DNA of 64,000 bases from Fennellomyces sp. T-0311 (lineage: Eukaryota; Mucoromycota; Mucoromycetes; Mucorales; Lichtheimiaceae), in NCBI GenBank assembly GCA_025266875.1, contig JALLLT010000005.1, positions 1,054,001-1,118,000 on the forward strand. Reading direction: 5' to 3'. Below the pieces are notes generated by a model. That model had not been told where the DNA came from. It worked only from the letters and a program-made list of their open reading frames with translations, and searched no databases. Made by a program: the position numbers and the translations under genes. Of the stretch, positions 13,331-24,240 are shown piece by piece. The stretch's first letter is position 1. Each line of letters opens with the position of its first letter.

Positions 13331-13980
13331 AATATTCCGCCAGATATGTGCTCGATTGCTTCGTGGTGTCCCCCTCCTTGTGTATGCTTGATGGTCATGT
13401 GTCTCCCCGAATGGATAAAGAGACGGTTCGTGTCACCCACAGCGGCATTTGCTTGTTTGATGGCCGTGTGCCCCCCGAGTGGATGTATGAGTTGACAGTG
13501 AGTGCTGCCCCACGCCGCCATATTGATATTCAACAACCATGTGTTCACCGTGGATGCGGTAAAGTGCCTTTGATGGTGCCCCCGTGGATAGTTAAAGTGA
13601 CTGTAGCGCTATCCAACGTCGCCTTGATAGACATACATGTGCTGCCGCCATAAGGTGCTTGACTGACTTGTGTCTTGCCCAGTGGATGGATAGACGCTGT
13701 GCCACTTCACGCCATACGAACATTTGACGAGTTCGTGTGCCACCGATGGATAAAATGATTCTTGATGCCACAGGAACGCTTGGCTGCCTTGGTTTTGCCC
13801 GAGTGGATGGATGAAGGGATGTTGACGTTTTCCCACATCAACACCGTAATTGTGATTGAGGAGTGCGTGTCGCCAAAGTGGATAAAGAGACCGGCGATGT
13901 TCTCCAATGTGTGCACCGGATGTTCCTTGCGTTTGTGGCGCCCCAGATGAATATGGGCAGCAGACCGCTGACATCGAGCC
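13330..13980. repeat. Degenerate minisatellite, unit about 65-72 bp
   Basis: A core resembling GTG-CCCCGAGTGGATA-A recurs at about 13409, 13480, 13549, 13682, 13747, 13804, 13877 and 13945, with an extra half-spaced copy near 13582. It is often followed by TTGA-GA. The units are strongly diverged. No single reading frame stays open across the array, so the repeat appears to be a DNA-level feature. Confidence 0.6.
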
Positions 13981-14000
13981 GATGATAGCACCACAGGCAT
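13900..14000 (-). repeat. Dispersed repeat, copy A (partner near 26.94 kb, inverted)
   Basis: Read on the minus strand, this stretch matches plus-strand 26938-27050 over about 80-100 bp. Shared words include CTGCT-C-CATATTCAT, ACAAAC-CAAGGA-CAT and ACATTGG-GAACATC. Similarity is at DNA level with small differences in every frame. Confidence 0.65.
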
Positions 14001-15230
14001 GTTCGACGTCTCGGCACGCTTGCGAGGGACACGCTTGTTTCGGGCAGCGCGCGCACGCTACACTATAATCCAGGCATGAGTTTCGTTTTGCTTCCAATGA
14101 CATTTGATTCATCACTTACCCGCACTTGGGCAGCCAGGCTACCCTCCACTGGCCATACGGCCCCCTCCAGCGCCGACCATACGTACACTGACACGCCACC
14201 GAGGGCCCTTTTCCGCAGCGTTCACTCCAGACCTCCTGCCGCAGAAAGGACAACCCACCGGTGCTACCCTGGGCCCGCAGGCAAGGCTTCAGAGGAAAGG
14301 ACAGTGAACAGGCGCGACAGTCTCCCCGCAGCTGCTACACAACTCTTGAGGGACGCTAGCCCTTGTCCTCCGACTACTTGACGCGCTCAAATGCTCCGTG
14401 ACAATGCTCGGCATGAGCAAAAAATACTTCTGCTGGTCAATGAACATTGTGGTTTATCCCAATGTCCATGACCGGATTCCAAAGTTCTACAAAGCTATTT
14501 ACACCGGTTAGTTCACTGATGCACGCTTGTCGGCTTATTAAAACACGTACCTTTGATCACCATAGCTACGGGCGCCGAGCATTGCTGCGACGTTGCACTT
14601 GATTGCGTACTTGAGCCGGAGTCAAGGCTAGCATATTTAATCCCACAAGAGTTGCTCACAGCTTTGGGAAGACCGTCGCAACCTGTTCACCGCCTTCCCT
14701 CCTCCACCTTACCTGACGGACACCAGAGTAGCGGTGGTGGGCGGCCCTCTCCGCTAAGCAGGAAGCCCGGAGATCCAGCTGCAGAAAAGGGTACCCCCAG
14801 GGACGTGCTGGCCCAGTGCACGCATGATCGACGCTGCCCCTGGGCAAAGCCCAGCCTCCTCGCCACCTGCGAGTACCGCCTGCTGCGGTAAAATACGCCT
14901 TGGGGGAAGGCAAAAACTGCATGGTAATGAATCAGTTTTCGACCAGCGGTGATGCGCAGACAAGTTATACTTACTGGTACCGTGTTTTACGGTAGGGACT
15001 ACGGCCAAAAATGGGGCTCTTGAAACTTGCTAGTAATAAAAGTACTGTTAGTTTCGAATGCCGGGTGAATAAAAATAAAGATACTTACCACCGTAAACGG
15101 CTGCTGTTGGATGCGAAGGGCGAGGCCCTTGCGGAATATATACAAATCAAAAATGGGGGAGATATTTACAGATGGAAGGGCAATGGGTATATGTGTGGGT
15201 ATAATCCAATAATAGATATATAGTGTGTGT
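14001..15230. other. Gene-free, locally GC-rich stretch
   Basis: Two GC-rich patches (about 14130-14390 and 14650-14890) contrast with the AT-rich surroundings. CAGCGCCGACCAT-CGTACACTG near 14170 recurs near 26708, and a CG(C/T)ATGATCGACGCTG word recurs at about 14823 and 26760, both in direct orientation. No gene or RNA was recognised. Confidence 0.45.
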
Positions 15231-15422
15231 GCGAGAGAGAGAACGAGAGAGAGAGCGAGAGAGATTGAGAGAGAGAGAGCGAGAGAGAGAGAGCGAGAGA
15301 GAGAGAGCGAGAGAGAGCGAGAGAGATTGAGAGAGAGAGAGCGAGAGAGAGAGAGCGAAAGAGAGCGAGAGAGATTGAGAGAGAGAAAGAGCGAGAGAGA
15401 AAGAGAAAGAGAAAGAGAGAGA
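15231..15422 (+). repeat. GA-rich microsatellite
   Basis: About 190 bp of almost pure (GA)n, punctuated by CGAGAG and occasional ATTGAG variants. The RE/ER-repeat and SLSL-repeat open frames across it are artefacts. Confidence 0.9.
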
Positions 15423-15507
15423 GGGGAGGCACTGCAAACTGATATGAGGGGAGAGAGAGAGGGGGAGGTACTGCAAACTGATATGAGGGGAAAATAATAG
15501 GGGATCT

Positions 15508-15640
15508 TTTTTTTTGATATTTTTTTTTGTTTTGATACTTTTTTTTTGTTTTTTATATTTTATCGGGGGTGCTTTTTTTGAGGGTTTTTTTTCTTTTTTT
15601 TTTCTTTTTTTTTGATTTTATGTTTTGATATTTTTTTTGT
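15508..15640 (+). repeat. Poly-T tract cluster
   Basis: Successive runs of 7-10 T separated by short GATA/GTTTT spacers. On the minus strand this would encode a poly-Lys tail if the neighbouring gene is spliced into it. Confidence 0.8.
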
Positions 15641-16119
15641 GTTTTTGTGCGCAAGGCTTTTTGAAGGGCGGAGAGGTTCATGCTATTCCGCATAACTGAT
15701 ATTAGCATACAGCATAAGCCCTCTGAAGAACCATTTCACTTACCGAAGAGGCGCTTAGTGGCATTGCGTGCCAAAACAAAGCGACGCCAATCGCCAGCTT
15801 CGGCCTGCGCTCTCCACTCGGGAGCGCGACGGAACCACACTTCCTTGACGCGTTGTTGCTCTTCTTCCCACTCCTCGAGCTCGGAATCCCACTCCAAAGT
15901 GTACTTGCCGATTCGGATACGCGGGAAGACGAGATGAGAAACGACAGAAGGAGGAGGAGAAGGAGAAGGAGAAGGAGAAGGAGAAGGAGAAGAATCCGTC
16001 GACGGAACAGTATTCAGTTCATCTGGCGGAGGGAGTCTGGGAGACGCGGTTCTGGGAGGACGGTTGGCATAAAGCACAGCAGCGAAAATGAAGAAAGCGA
16101 TGTAAATGTAAATTGACAT
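15553..16119 (-). CDS. Small single-span membrane protein, Pro/Ser-rich, unknown function
   Basis: I do not recognise this family. The Met at 16119 starts a hydrophobic segment (MSIYIYIAFFIFAAVLY, residues 1-17), likely a signal anchor. A Pro/Ser linker with an (SP)n run (about 43-55) follows, then a charged Trp-rich C-terminal domain containing RIRIGKYTLEWDSELEEWEEE and APEWRAQAEAGDWRRFVLARN. A TATAAAAG box on the minus strand near 16160 lies between this Met and the more upstream Met at 16209, favouring the inner start. The first frame reaches a TGA at 15736, but the stop lies inside a consensus donor (GTAAGT at 15743). A TGCTAATATCAG acceptor 48 nt on gives a second exon (15695-15553) ending in a Lys-rich tail. 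Exon 1 would be 16119-15744 and the product 172 aa. Whether exon 2 is used is uncertain. Confidence 0.55.
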
Positions 16120-16209
16120 GGTAACTGCAATGAAGAGACAAACGATTACGGTTCCAAGGCTTTTATACCGGGTGAAATCCCGCCTTCCCTTTTTCTGTCC
16201 AATGGGCAC

Positions 16210-17801
16210 CCTTTCATGCTATGTTTTTCGACGCGTATCAACTGTGATCTTCCCGGGAACTTTCGTTCGGTACCTGTCGGTGCTTTTCAGAGCGGCATGA
16301 CGGGCCTGACACCAGCATGAAATTCTTGTCTCACATGCGGGGATTGACAGTTTTGACGGTGCGTCCCGTTGTCCCGGATACACTGAAAACCGTCCAGGAA
16401 GCTTGATCTTATGACGTTACTGACATCGATCCTGGGACACTCTGGCGGCCTTAATTAAAATATACGCCCCGCAACCGGTTTGTTCCATGGGGAAGGATTT
16501 TAATATTCCAGACCGTAATGTCACGCAGTGTTTATTGGTGAATGGGGTCTATGCATATCTTAAGTAATATACGCTTCATCTATAGGCACAATAATCCAGT
16601 GAACTTGTTTGAATCAATATCTGTCCCATTCCGTGAACCGGTTGTTAGGCGTTTGGTTCGTTTACGCTGGCTAAAACGGACAAATGAAACCAGTGCCTTG
16701 GTTCTGGTGGAGACCCGCATATCCGGGTAGCATGCCCCAGTTTGGTGACGACGATCCTGGTTACCATTTTAAGGACAGTCAAGTATGCAAACCAAACTAC
16801 TGGACCCATGACACCGCCATCAAATGCTTGCCGTCAGTACCCGCAGAATATTCCATTGAAGGACGCAAATAGCCGATCTAACGATCATTCACCACGCAAA
16901 AGAGCATATCACCGGTTCAATGCTTTGGTGCTCGATAAGGTCCTTCCAACCCATCAACACCGGAGCCAGAGCATACTTTTACGATGCTGATGATCTTTGC
17001 ATGAAACCGCTGAACTGGTCCAATACCGCTATTTCGGGCAAACTCGTCCACTCGCAGCAAATGGCGTTACACGGGAAAATGAATGTTCCATGGCAAATGG
17101 GGCGGGGCATCAGGTGTTTTGTGGAGGCAGAAAAACAACACTTGGCATGTGAAAAATGTCGATCAGGGGAAGTCGCGCTGCTGTCAGGGTTTCCAGTTGC
17201 CCGGACCGTATGCACGTTTTGCTAAGATTAGATTGGTTGACCAAAGGTACGGAAACCAACCTACTGGTAAATCTTTCTACTGGGAAATTCGGTGCTTGGG
17301 CGGTGGCGCAGCATCTACCTCTGCCGGCCAAATCGTTTTTCGTGGGGCTCGTTGTGGGTAACTAAGTGACGTTTCCAAGCTCGACGCGGTATCAAGAATT
17401 GCCCCATATGTCGGATGTATTATGTAGGCGCGTCCTCGGGGTGGCCAAGCACAAATGCGATATTAACAAAAAGAAATACAACGCAAGCAATCTGGTTTTT
17501 TAGAAGTAGTAGTTTATATCCGCGTATGCCGTTTCCAGGATATTACGCGCAGGTTTCTAATTTATACGCAATACAACAATTTGTTCAAAGCAATGTCTCT
17601 CCCAAGCAACAGCGTGCCAATGAGCAGCCCACTTGCACGGTTTGAAACACAGCTTCCTCATCCTCAAGTCACCCCAGGCCGCCCGCGTATTAGTATTCAC
17701 CACTGCAGGGCTGGCCCAGTGCCACCCTATAATCTTTTGCTTTTGCTGCCATATACGCACGCCTTTTTCTTAACCTCATTTCATTTCAACATCTCGGAAT
17801 C
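16210..17801. other. Gene-free stretch with possible decayed coding blocks
   Basis: Short plus-strand frames near 16684-16872 and 17083-17361 read like eroded coding sequence (for example PGYHFKDSQVCKPNYW and GFQLPGPYARFAKIRLVDQR) but share no continuous frame. I recognise no family. Confidence 0.35.
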
Positions 17802-18995
17802 ATGAACACGTCTCTACCCCAACAACAGCCTCAGATTCAAAAGACAACTATTGCTGACGGCTCTGAGCCACCGGCTGTCCCACCACAACGCGTTTTTCGT
17901 CTGCAAGGGTCGCGTTCAGTGGGCCAGTGGAATGCATACTGGCACTTCCTGTATAAGAGTAGCGATGCTGAAAAAGAAGGTACTGTAACAGCAAAAGACA
18001 ATGGCTGAATATAACCGAGCTTGGTAGAGTGGGCAGCTACGATTCCAGGCGTAAACAGGAACGCGAATACCACTTTCAGCAACAGTGATATGCAGGCAGG
18101 GTATCGTAGCCTCAATAACGAACAAGGAAAAAGGCTTGAGGAGAAAGCAGGAGAGTTGGATCGTGCGAAGATGGAACCTGTAGTAGGCACCAATGCTCGT
18201 AAAGCTGTGGCGAGAACGTACAGACGCAAGCTAAAGGCTCTTATGTCTCAAATGCATGCTCAATTGGGTTGGGATGCTGCGATCGTGTTCTCTTCCAAGC
18301 TTCCTGAAGATCATGGCAAACTGACAAGAGCCATAACTAACGGAAGTATGTGTCTTTTGTTATCCAACGCCCATGACTAATTGATTGTGATTTAGATACG
18401 GCAACAAACGCACTTCAGAGGATGAGGGGTGGATATGATTTTGATAAATATTGTCAAGGTAAAGTGTTACAATACTCAATACTATTTGGAATGATTAGTT
18501 AACTATTATATTGAATGCTATAGATGACGAAGGAGGTTTGTATTCAACGTAGCATCTAATTATATATGCATCACCCGATACGTTTTGCTTATCAGAAAGG
18601 CAATTGCCATATTCTGTAGAAACGACAGGGCCAGCTCTTAAAAGATCAACTACTACCCAGAAGCATGAAATTGCAAACGGTATGAGGAAGCTGCTTGGTA
18701 AGTTTCTCTTTTTTCAAAGGATACGGTATTAACTTCTTTTGCATTCAAATAGCAGAAGTATCTGGTTCAGAAGTAGCAGGCTTTCCTTGGAAAAAAGTTT
18801 GTACGTGAGCAGCGAGGAGATAAGGAAGGGCGCTTTTCGTACCGTTTCGGTGATCTTGCTGTAATTGGCATCGACTACGAAGGGCCATTCCTCAAAAACC
18901 CGAGCGTAAATGACATAACTGCAAGTTGCCTTAATGCACTTTTGGAAGGTTTAGAAAAGAAGACAATTAAAATTGTGAACATGAATACGCAGTAA
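17802..18995 (+). CDS. Multi-exon gene of unknown family, one apparent frameshift
   Basis: Splice signals and frame continuity support exons 17802-17979, 18028-18345, 18396-18458, 18524-18535 (12 nt, tentative), 18596-18697 and 18753-18995. All introns are GT-AG and mostly 48-65 nt. The N-terminus is Gln/Pro-rich, then SVGQWNAYWHFLYK, EEWAATIPG, LNNEQGKRLEEKAGELDRAK, RRKLKALMSQMHAQLGWDAA and NALQRMRGGYDFDKYCQ. The last exon holds GSEVAGFPWKK followed, in another frame, by FVREQRGDKEGRFSYRFGDLAVIG, ending LEGLEKKTIKIVNMNTQ. The W-AY--FLYK---A-EK-EWA pattern is faintly like an HMG box, but I do not assign it. The frame changes at an A6 run (18791-18796), so this is either a pseudogene or a sequencing error. 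It lies next to transposon relics and may belong to a mobile or multicopy family. Confidence 0.55.
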
Positions 18996-19384
18996 AAGTA
19001 TCATCATCTTATTGCTAGTAGAAGGATCGTGATGGCTGTAGGTTTAATAAATTGTGAGCATGAACATAATACTATTTTCCAATTACTGGTCCAGTTAACG
19101 AATGAAAGTTTTCTTTTTAAGCATGGCTCTCTAGGATGACAGGTATACTATGTATATCGAATTCATTTTGCTATTTGCAAAGCATATATATACTTATACC
19201 ACATGTGTATTAATAAGTTTTGGTACATTTAAAAAGCGTGGATCGTGCAGTATTTTGGTACTAAAGCACATTTTTGGTATTTCTATGCATTCTCAATAAA
19301 TTCGCTTTCGACTGTACGTAATTATGCGCTTTCTTTTATTGCAATATGATGAACAGATGACAGCAACGTTCCAAAAAAGATTCG
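18996..19384. other. Spacer, nothing seen
   Basis: AT-rich spacer between the unknown multi-exon gene and the KDZ-like relic. No feature was recognised. Confidence 0.4.
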
Positions 19385-21010
19385 ATGAACCAAAAGCATA
19401 ATAAACGAGCTGTTGAAGACGTGGAACAGTTGGACAAGCCACGTATCACCAGCAAAGGGCAGGTTATACCTCGTTCTCACAATGTTCAACTTTTTAATGG
19501 ACGCAACGATGATATATTCAAAAATAACAACATTTCTGCGTCTGCAACTAAACGCCTTCGCCTTGAAACAGCTTTGAACAGTAATGATATTAATACGCAG
19601 TTTTTGATCCTATTGTTAATACCAACAATATCATAATTATCTTTATGATAATTCAGATAATGTCAATGATGATAGCCGCAATATCGACTTTGATTATGAC
19701 CACGGCCAACAATTTGCCTCAATGCTTGGGGTGCATTCCTTGGATCATACCAATGTTTGTGCTTCCAAGAGAACACATCAGCAAAGACTAAAAGCCCTTG
19801 ATGAGTCGTGGATAAAGGTGCTAAAAACTCTCGCTATTGTTCATATAAATGGTCTTGAGAATGGTGCACTTCAGTATGATGCTACCAAACCGTTTGGTGA
19901 CATGTGCGGCTGTACGTAGTTCTGCAAAAAGTAGAGGGATTCTTTGCGGGTATTTGACTAGTACGGCAGTAGCCCTTTTGGAAGCTACATCTCAATGGTT
20001 TAACCATGTCGGCTATTACGCATCAACCATCTATTCTTAATAATTATGTATACTATTAGGAATACACAAAGAAGAAATAACATTCTGTAATTGCCGTTCG
20101 GACGCTGAAGGTCGTGCGGCACATTCTTTTTCCAGCTTCGCCGACGCGACAAGGAACGGCTTTTCACCTTACTTTGCTGGAGTTTTTTAGACTGTTGCAA
20201 GCTACAGGACATGTAGCTACTCAGGCATTTGCTACAGCTATTGGGATGCCCCATAAATTCCAGGTAACCATAGTGATGCAATAGGAAAACAATTACTGAA
20301 TTTGCTCCGCCTATATCTGTCTGCGTGTTTATACTTGGATAATATTCTATACAGAGTTTGGATTGAGTTTGCACATTCGCTTGAAAACGCATATTATGCA
20401 TTTCTGGAAATGCATAAAATCATTGAGGATGAACTAGCCTACGGAATGAGCGACCCAACTGTTATAAAACAAGAAGGATGTCTACATGTTCAGAGGTACA
20501 TATCAATCATTTTTACTCAGTTAATAAGCATTGTATGCAACAACCATGATATGTATATTTGATATTAACTAATTTCTATGTAATTGAGAGTGTATTCTAA
20601 TATGAGATATGAATTTAGGGAAAATTATGTGTTGCATTAGATGGAAACATGCAACTGTGTCTCAGAAAGGCACAAGATGTTGATGTAGCGAAGGCGAAGT
20701 CCAATCTTTTCTTTTCTGCTGATGAGCTCAGAGCAAGCACGCCACCAATAAAATATTACAGAACCAAGTAGAAGCCGATCAGTGCCAAAGCGACTTAAAG
20801 GCTGCCAACTTGACTATCACATCAAAGACTATGAATCGCTTCCATGAAACTGGGTTATTTGGATCTGTGCGAAAACTGTACATCCATCTTTCAAAAGCTT
20901 CTATATTGAATATGCGTAAGCCCCACCGGGAAACATGTATGCCAAGTTCTTCGGATGACGTCGTATGCTCCTGAGACCAAATCTTTCGTGTTCCAGACAC
21001 GAAGCGCTTC
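19385..21010 (+). mobile_element. Decayed KDZ-family transposase
   Basis: Pieces of a KDZ (Kyakuja-Dileera-Zisupton) transposase lie in order on the plus strand. They begin with an N-terminal Asn/Asp-rich region and HQQRLKALDESWIKVLKTLA (about 19775-19835). A Cys-containing block ends FGDMCGC. Then come DAEGRAAHSFSSFADATRNGF followed by LLQATGHVATQAFATAIGMP (about 20100-20255), EFAHSLENAYYAFLEMHKII, and the diagnostic ALDGNMQL-LRK (about 20633-20670). The last block, ITSKTMNRFHETGLFGS (about 20820-20870), breaks off where the family continues with its catalytic region. Frames change repeatedly and several stops intervene, so it is inactive. Family membership is recalled from motifs, not searched. 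No terminal repeats were found. Confidence 0.6.
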
Positions 21011-21165
21011 GGTTGGATATGTATTTTACTTCCCACCATGGTCTCATTCCCATTAGAGCGTGCTCAATCTGCCGTTACAGAAAATGAGTGGATCGTGTTT
21101 ACTCGCATCTACAAGTTTTTGATTGAGCAGTATAACCTGGGAAACTTTGTTAAAAGCAAGCCCCG

Positions 21166-23375
21166 GTGGAAGTAGTTAGAAGAGGTCCTTGGTATTTGAG
21201 AACCAATGGACAAAAGATCATTGCCTTGACCGAAGGGAAGGAGCCGCCCGAAGAACCAAAGCAGACTGGTCGACCAAAGAAGATTCTCACGGAAGAATAC
21301 ATTCAGGCAGTGCGTAAATTCGCTCTCCACCATGTCAAAGTTGGTGAGCCTGTTACTGCACAGCTACTCCAGGACCACCTTAAGGATGAAAGATTTGGGA
21401 CGCCCTGCCTCACGGTTCTCAAAGAGGATATGATGAAGGCTGGATTACGTGACGTCGCCAAAATATTTTGCTTGACTGCAACCGATAGGGAACTTCGGGG
21501 CACCATTAAGCAGGAAGTCGCGTATAATCAGATCCCCAACTGCACTGAAGTACAACTTGCTCGACAATTGTATACCCACTTCTCTGATGTGGGTAAAAGC
21601 GACTTTATTTCCCTTTGGAAAAAAGCGGTGGAGCAATTCCGACAGCATTATGAAAGGTTCGTGTTCCGTTCTTTCAAAATTCATGTTTTGCAACAGTGTA
21701 CAACCTTAAATTTAATACATTATAAATCCAACTGTACAGTGTAAGGACAAACTCCTCCAACTAGCAAGAACATTTTGATTCATGAGGATCAGACCTCCAT
21801 GCTTCCCGGCACAGCGTTATTTACAAAATACAGCACCATGTGAATGGAGCACACTTACTCTGTTGGAAGCGTTACGGACAAAGTTTGAAATCTATGAAGT
21901 CGATGTGGAATTTTTCTCAAGCACCTATACAAGCAAGCGCTTCAGAAGTATATTGGCTCCAAGGAAGACCATGTCCGCTCTGAACGTGCTAAGGAATTAA
22001 TAAACGGACTTGAACGTGTGTCTATCGCCAATATTTCAAAAAATTATGCGAACTGGGAACCGAACTTTGAAACGGACGATATCAAGCACCAGTAGTAACC
22101 AGGAAGTCGCCACCACCAACGAGATCAAAGGGGCCCACCATGCCAGTTGTTCCAGACAAAAGCAAAAGAAAAAAAGTAAGAAGCACACAGCTAGCAACTT
22201 GCACCGGGATCGCGCATTCAAAGCAGTAGCATACAAAGGAGCCGGAAACAGAATAAGGTATCGTGAGGTTTTGTGCGCGACAGTAAAGTGTGGCAATTGA
22301 TGGCTGTGTAGTGTCGAACTGTATGTAACCCCGCCAAAATCAACCGATCACCAGCATTGGGAAGTGGTACAAGAATATATCAAGAGCGCCATCTATTTGG
22401 ATACCGGTGGAGGGATACACTGTTCTAAGAGATCTTAAAACATGCGTCACAGTACAGATGCTGCAGATTTATCTTTACGATACCCTCTTTACCAGTGGTA
22501 AAAAGGTACACTGCGTATGCTATATACGCAGTGTGATTGACAATATGTACGTGAAAAAGCTCTTGACTAAATAATGTGTTAACATGCTCTATAGGCTGCA
22601 GCTTTACTACACCGGAAAACTCGACGACGGCAAAAGGTTGGAAGACTGGTTACGAATCCATGTATTGGGGAAGATGTACGACGGAATATTCCTCTATAAC
22701 AAAGATAATCAAATTGTCAGGTATGTCATGAATAAATTCGGATGCAAGCATATACTTAACGGAAGTATAGATCTGAAGGCAAGTTGCAATTACACCGTAA
22801 CCTTTCGCGCGAATACAGCCGAGTGGATTTCATATTACGGAGTGACAAACGGGACATTTTGATCGGAGAGGAAAAACCAGCCAGCGCATCACATAATAGC
22901 GTGATGCTCGATCGACAAAAATGCCAAAAGCTACGAGAGACGTGCTTGCAGGCCAATGCCCAAGAGATCCCAGAAGAGTTTCATGCGCACGTGGAAACTT
23001 TGAGCGTCAAGTGGCACGGACTTGAAGGCACCGTGCACGGCTCAAGACTCGTATACTAGACCGGCAAGAAGGACAAGCGCAATCCCCTAATAATCCATTA
23101 TCACCACGATTCGTTGCATATTCCAAGCTTCACTGACACCAATAATATTGGTCACCAGTTTAGTACATATTTCGATGCCATGTTGCGCCTTCAGGTAACA
23201 TTTGCTGTTATTCTAAAGATTATCATCACTGATTCATCGATTTTCAGATACTCGTAGAACACAATGCTTCGAAGTTCGACACCATAAAGGTAGGTATAAA
23301 GGAGGGCGAACTCCATGTAAACATACGCGAAAAGCTACAAAAGATGGACGATGCATTGTCAAAGCCCTAATAAAA
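21166..23375 (+). pseudogene. Decayed HTH plus PD-(D/E)XK-like gene, possibly mobile
   Basis: The first frame (21166-21744) has a basic linker, GRPKKILTEEYIQAVRKFAL (helix-turn-helix-like) and RELRGTIKQE...CTEVQLARQLYTHFSDVGKSDFISLW. Downstream frames carry RLEDWLRIHVLGKMYDG (about 22635), then VDFILRSDKRDILIGEEKP (about 22810-22865), DRQKCQKLRETCLQ, LSVKWHGLEGTVHGSRLV, an in-frame TAG at 23057, then IHYHHDSLHIPSFTDTNNIG. An intron follows (gt near 23195 to cag near 23248), ahead of ILVEHNASKFDTIK. The D-x(n)-GEEK pattern is compatible with the PD-(D/E)XK nuclease core; that is inference. Stops and frame changes show it is broken. I do not know the family name. Confidence 0.45.
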
Positions 23376-23464
23376 TACATATTTTTTGTAAAGACCGTGT
23401 TCCCTTGGAATCGTCCTATTTGCCACTGGGCCAATCGGAATACAATCGATCATTACTGTTTTTG

Positions 23465-24240
23465 GTGTAAAATGCAATATATCACGGTTTCATCGAAGCC
23501 ATAGCTGCAGGTTTTCGCTGTCTTCTTTGTCTGTGATTATGAAAGCAAGCGGATACACTTGACCAGTAACAGCACTCTTGGTAACGATCGAGAAAAGATA
23601 CGCGTCATCCGGGCAATTGATGATTGACTTACAGGCCTTGTGCGTGGCATCAATGTATATCTCATCTGATTCTTGAAGTAACTAAAAAAACATAAGTTTG
23701 ACGAGATACACTCTACAATTGACTTACCTTCGCTTGGAGTGGCGATATCCATGACAGAACAAATGTAGAGTCCATGGTGTGACGCAACAATTGATACCCT
23801 TGTTCGTCCAATTCAAGAAACCAGCTGATTACGCTATCTTTATCGATTGGGTGCCTTATTGCAAACTTTTACTGCATGTTGACAATGATATGATTAACAT
23901 GATCCCTTGGTACGTAAAGCTTCTGGCAAAGGACCTGTACAATCTTCAAGCTAGACGCATATGTTAGCGTTAGATAAGGATGTTAAACTATACTTACTGC
24001 TTGAAGTTCCTCCTCCGTCAATCGCAAATGTTCTTGAATTTTTCCCAGTCCAGATGGTTGTCAACGTGATTTTGAATCCATTGAAGAGTTGTAGGAGGAA
24101 ATTTAGAACGGACAGCATCGCTGATTTTGGTAGGGTCATGATTTTCATGTTTCCAGTGATATTCTACTTTGACCGTGCCGTCCAGCGCACATTCCCCGCT
24201 CGACAGCCTACTATAAATTTACTGGTAAGCTTATAAATTG
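23465..24240 (-). mobile_element. Decayed MULE/FAR1-type transposase
   Basis: On the minus strand, blocks in order are GTVKVEYHWKHENHDPTKIS (near 24170), WIQNHVDNHLDWEKFKNIC (near 24050), an intron-like gap, and VMDIATPSE (near 23740). A second short intron follows, then ESDEIYIDATHKACKSII (near 23660) and AYLFSIVTKSAVTGQVYPLAF (near 23580). IDATHK followed by a G-V-PLAF strand is the start of the MULE DDE transposase core. A TGA interrupts after LQLWLR and the conserved second half is absent. Inactive. Confidence 0.65.

Noticed and set aside
15225..15497. Open frames of RE/ER or SLSL repeats
   Set aside because: Direct translation of a (GA)n microsatellite on either strand.
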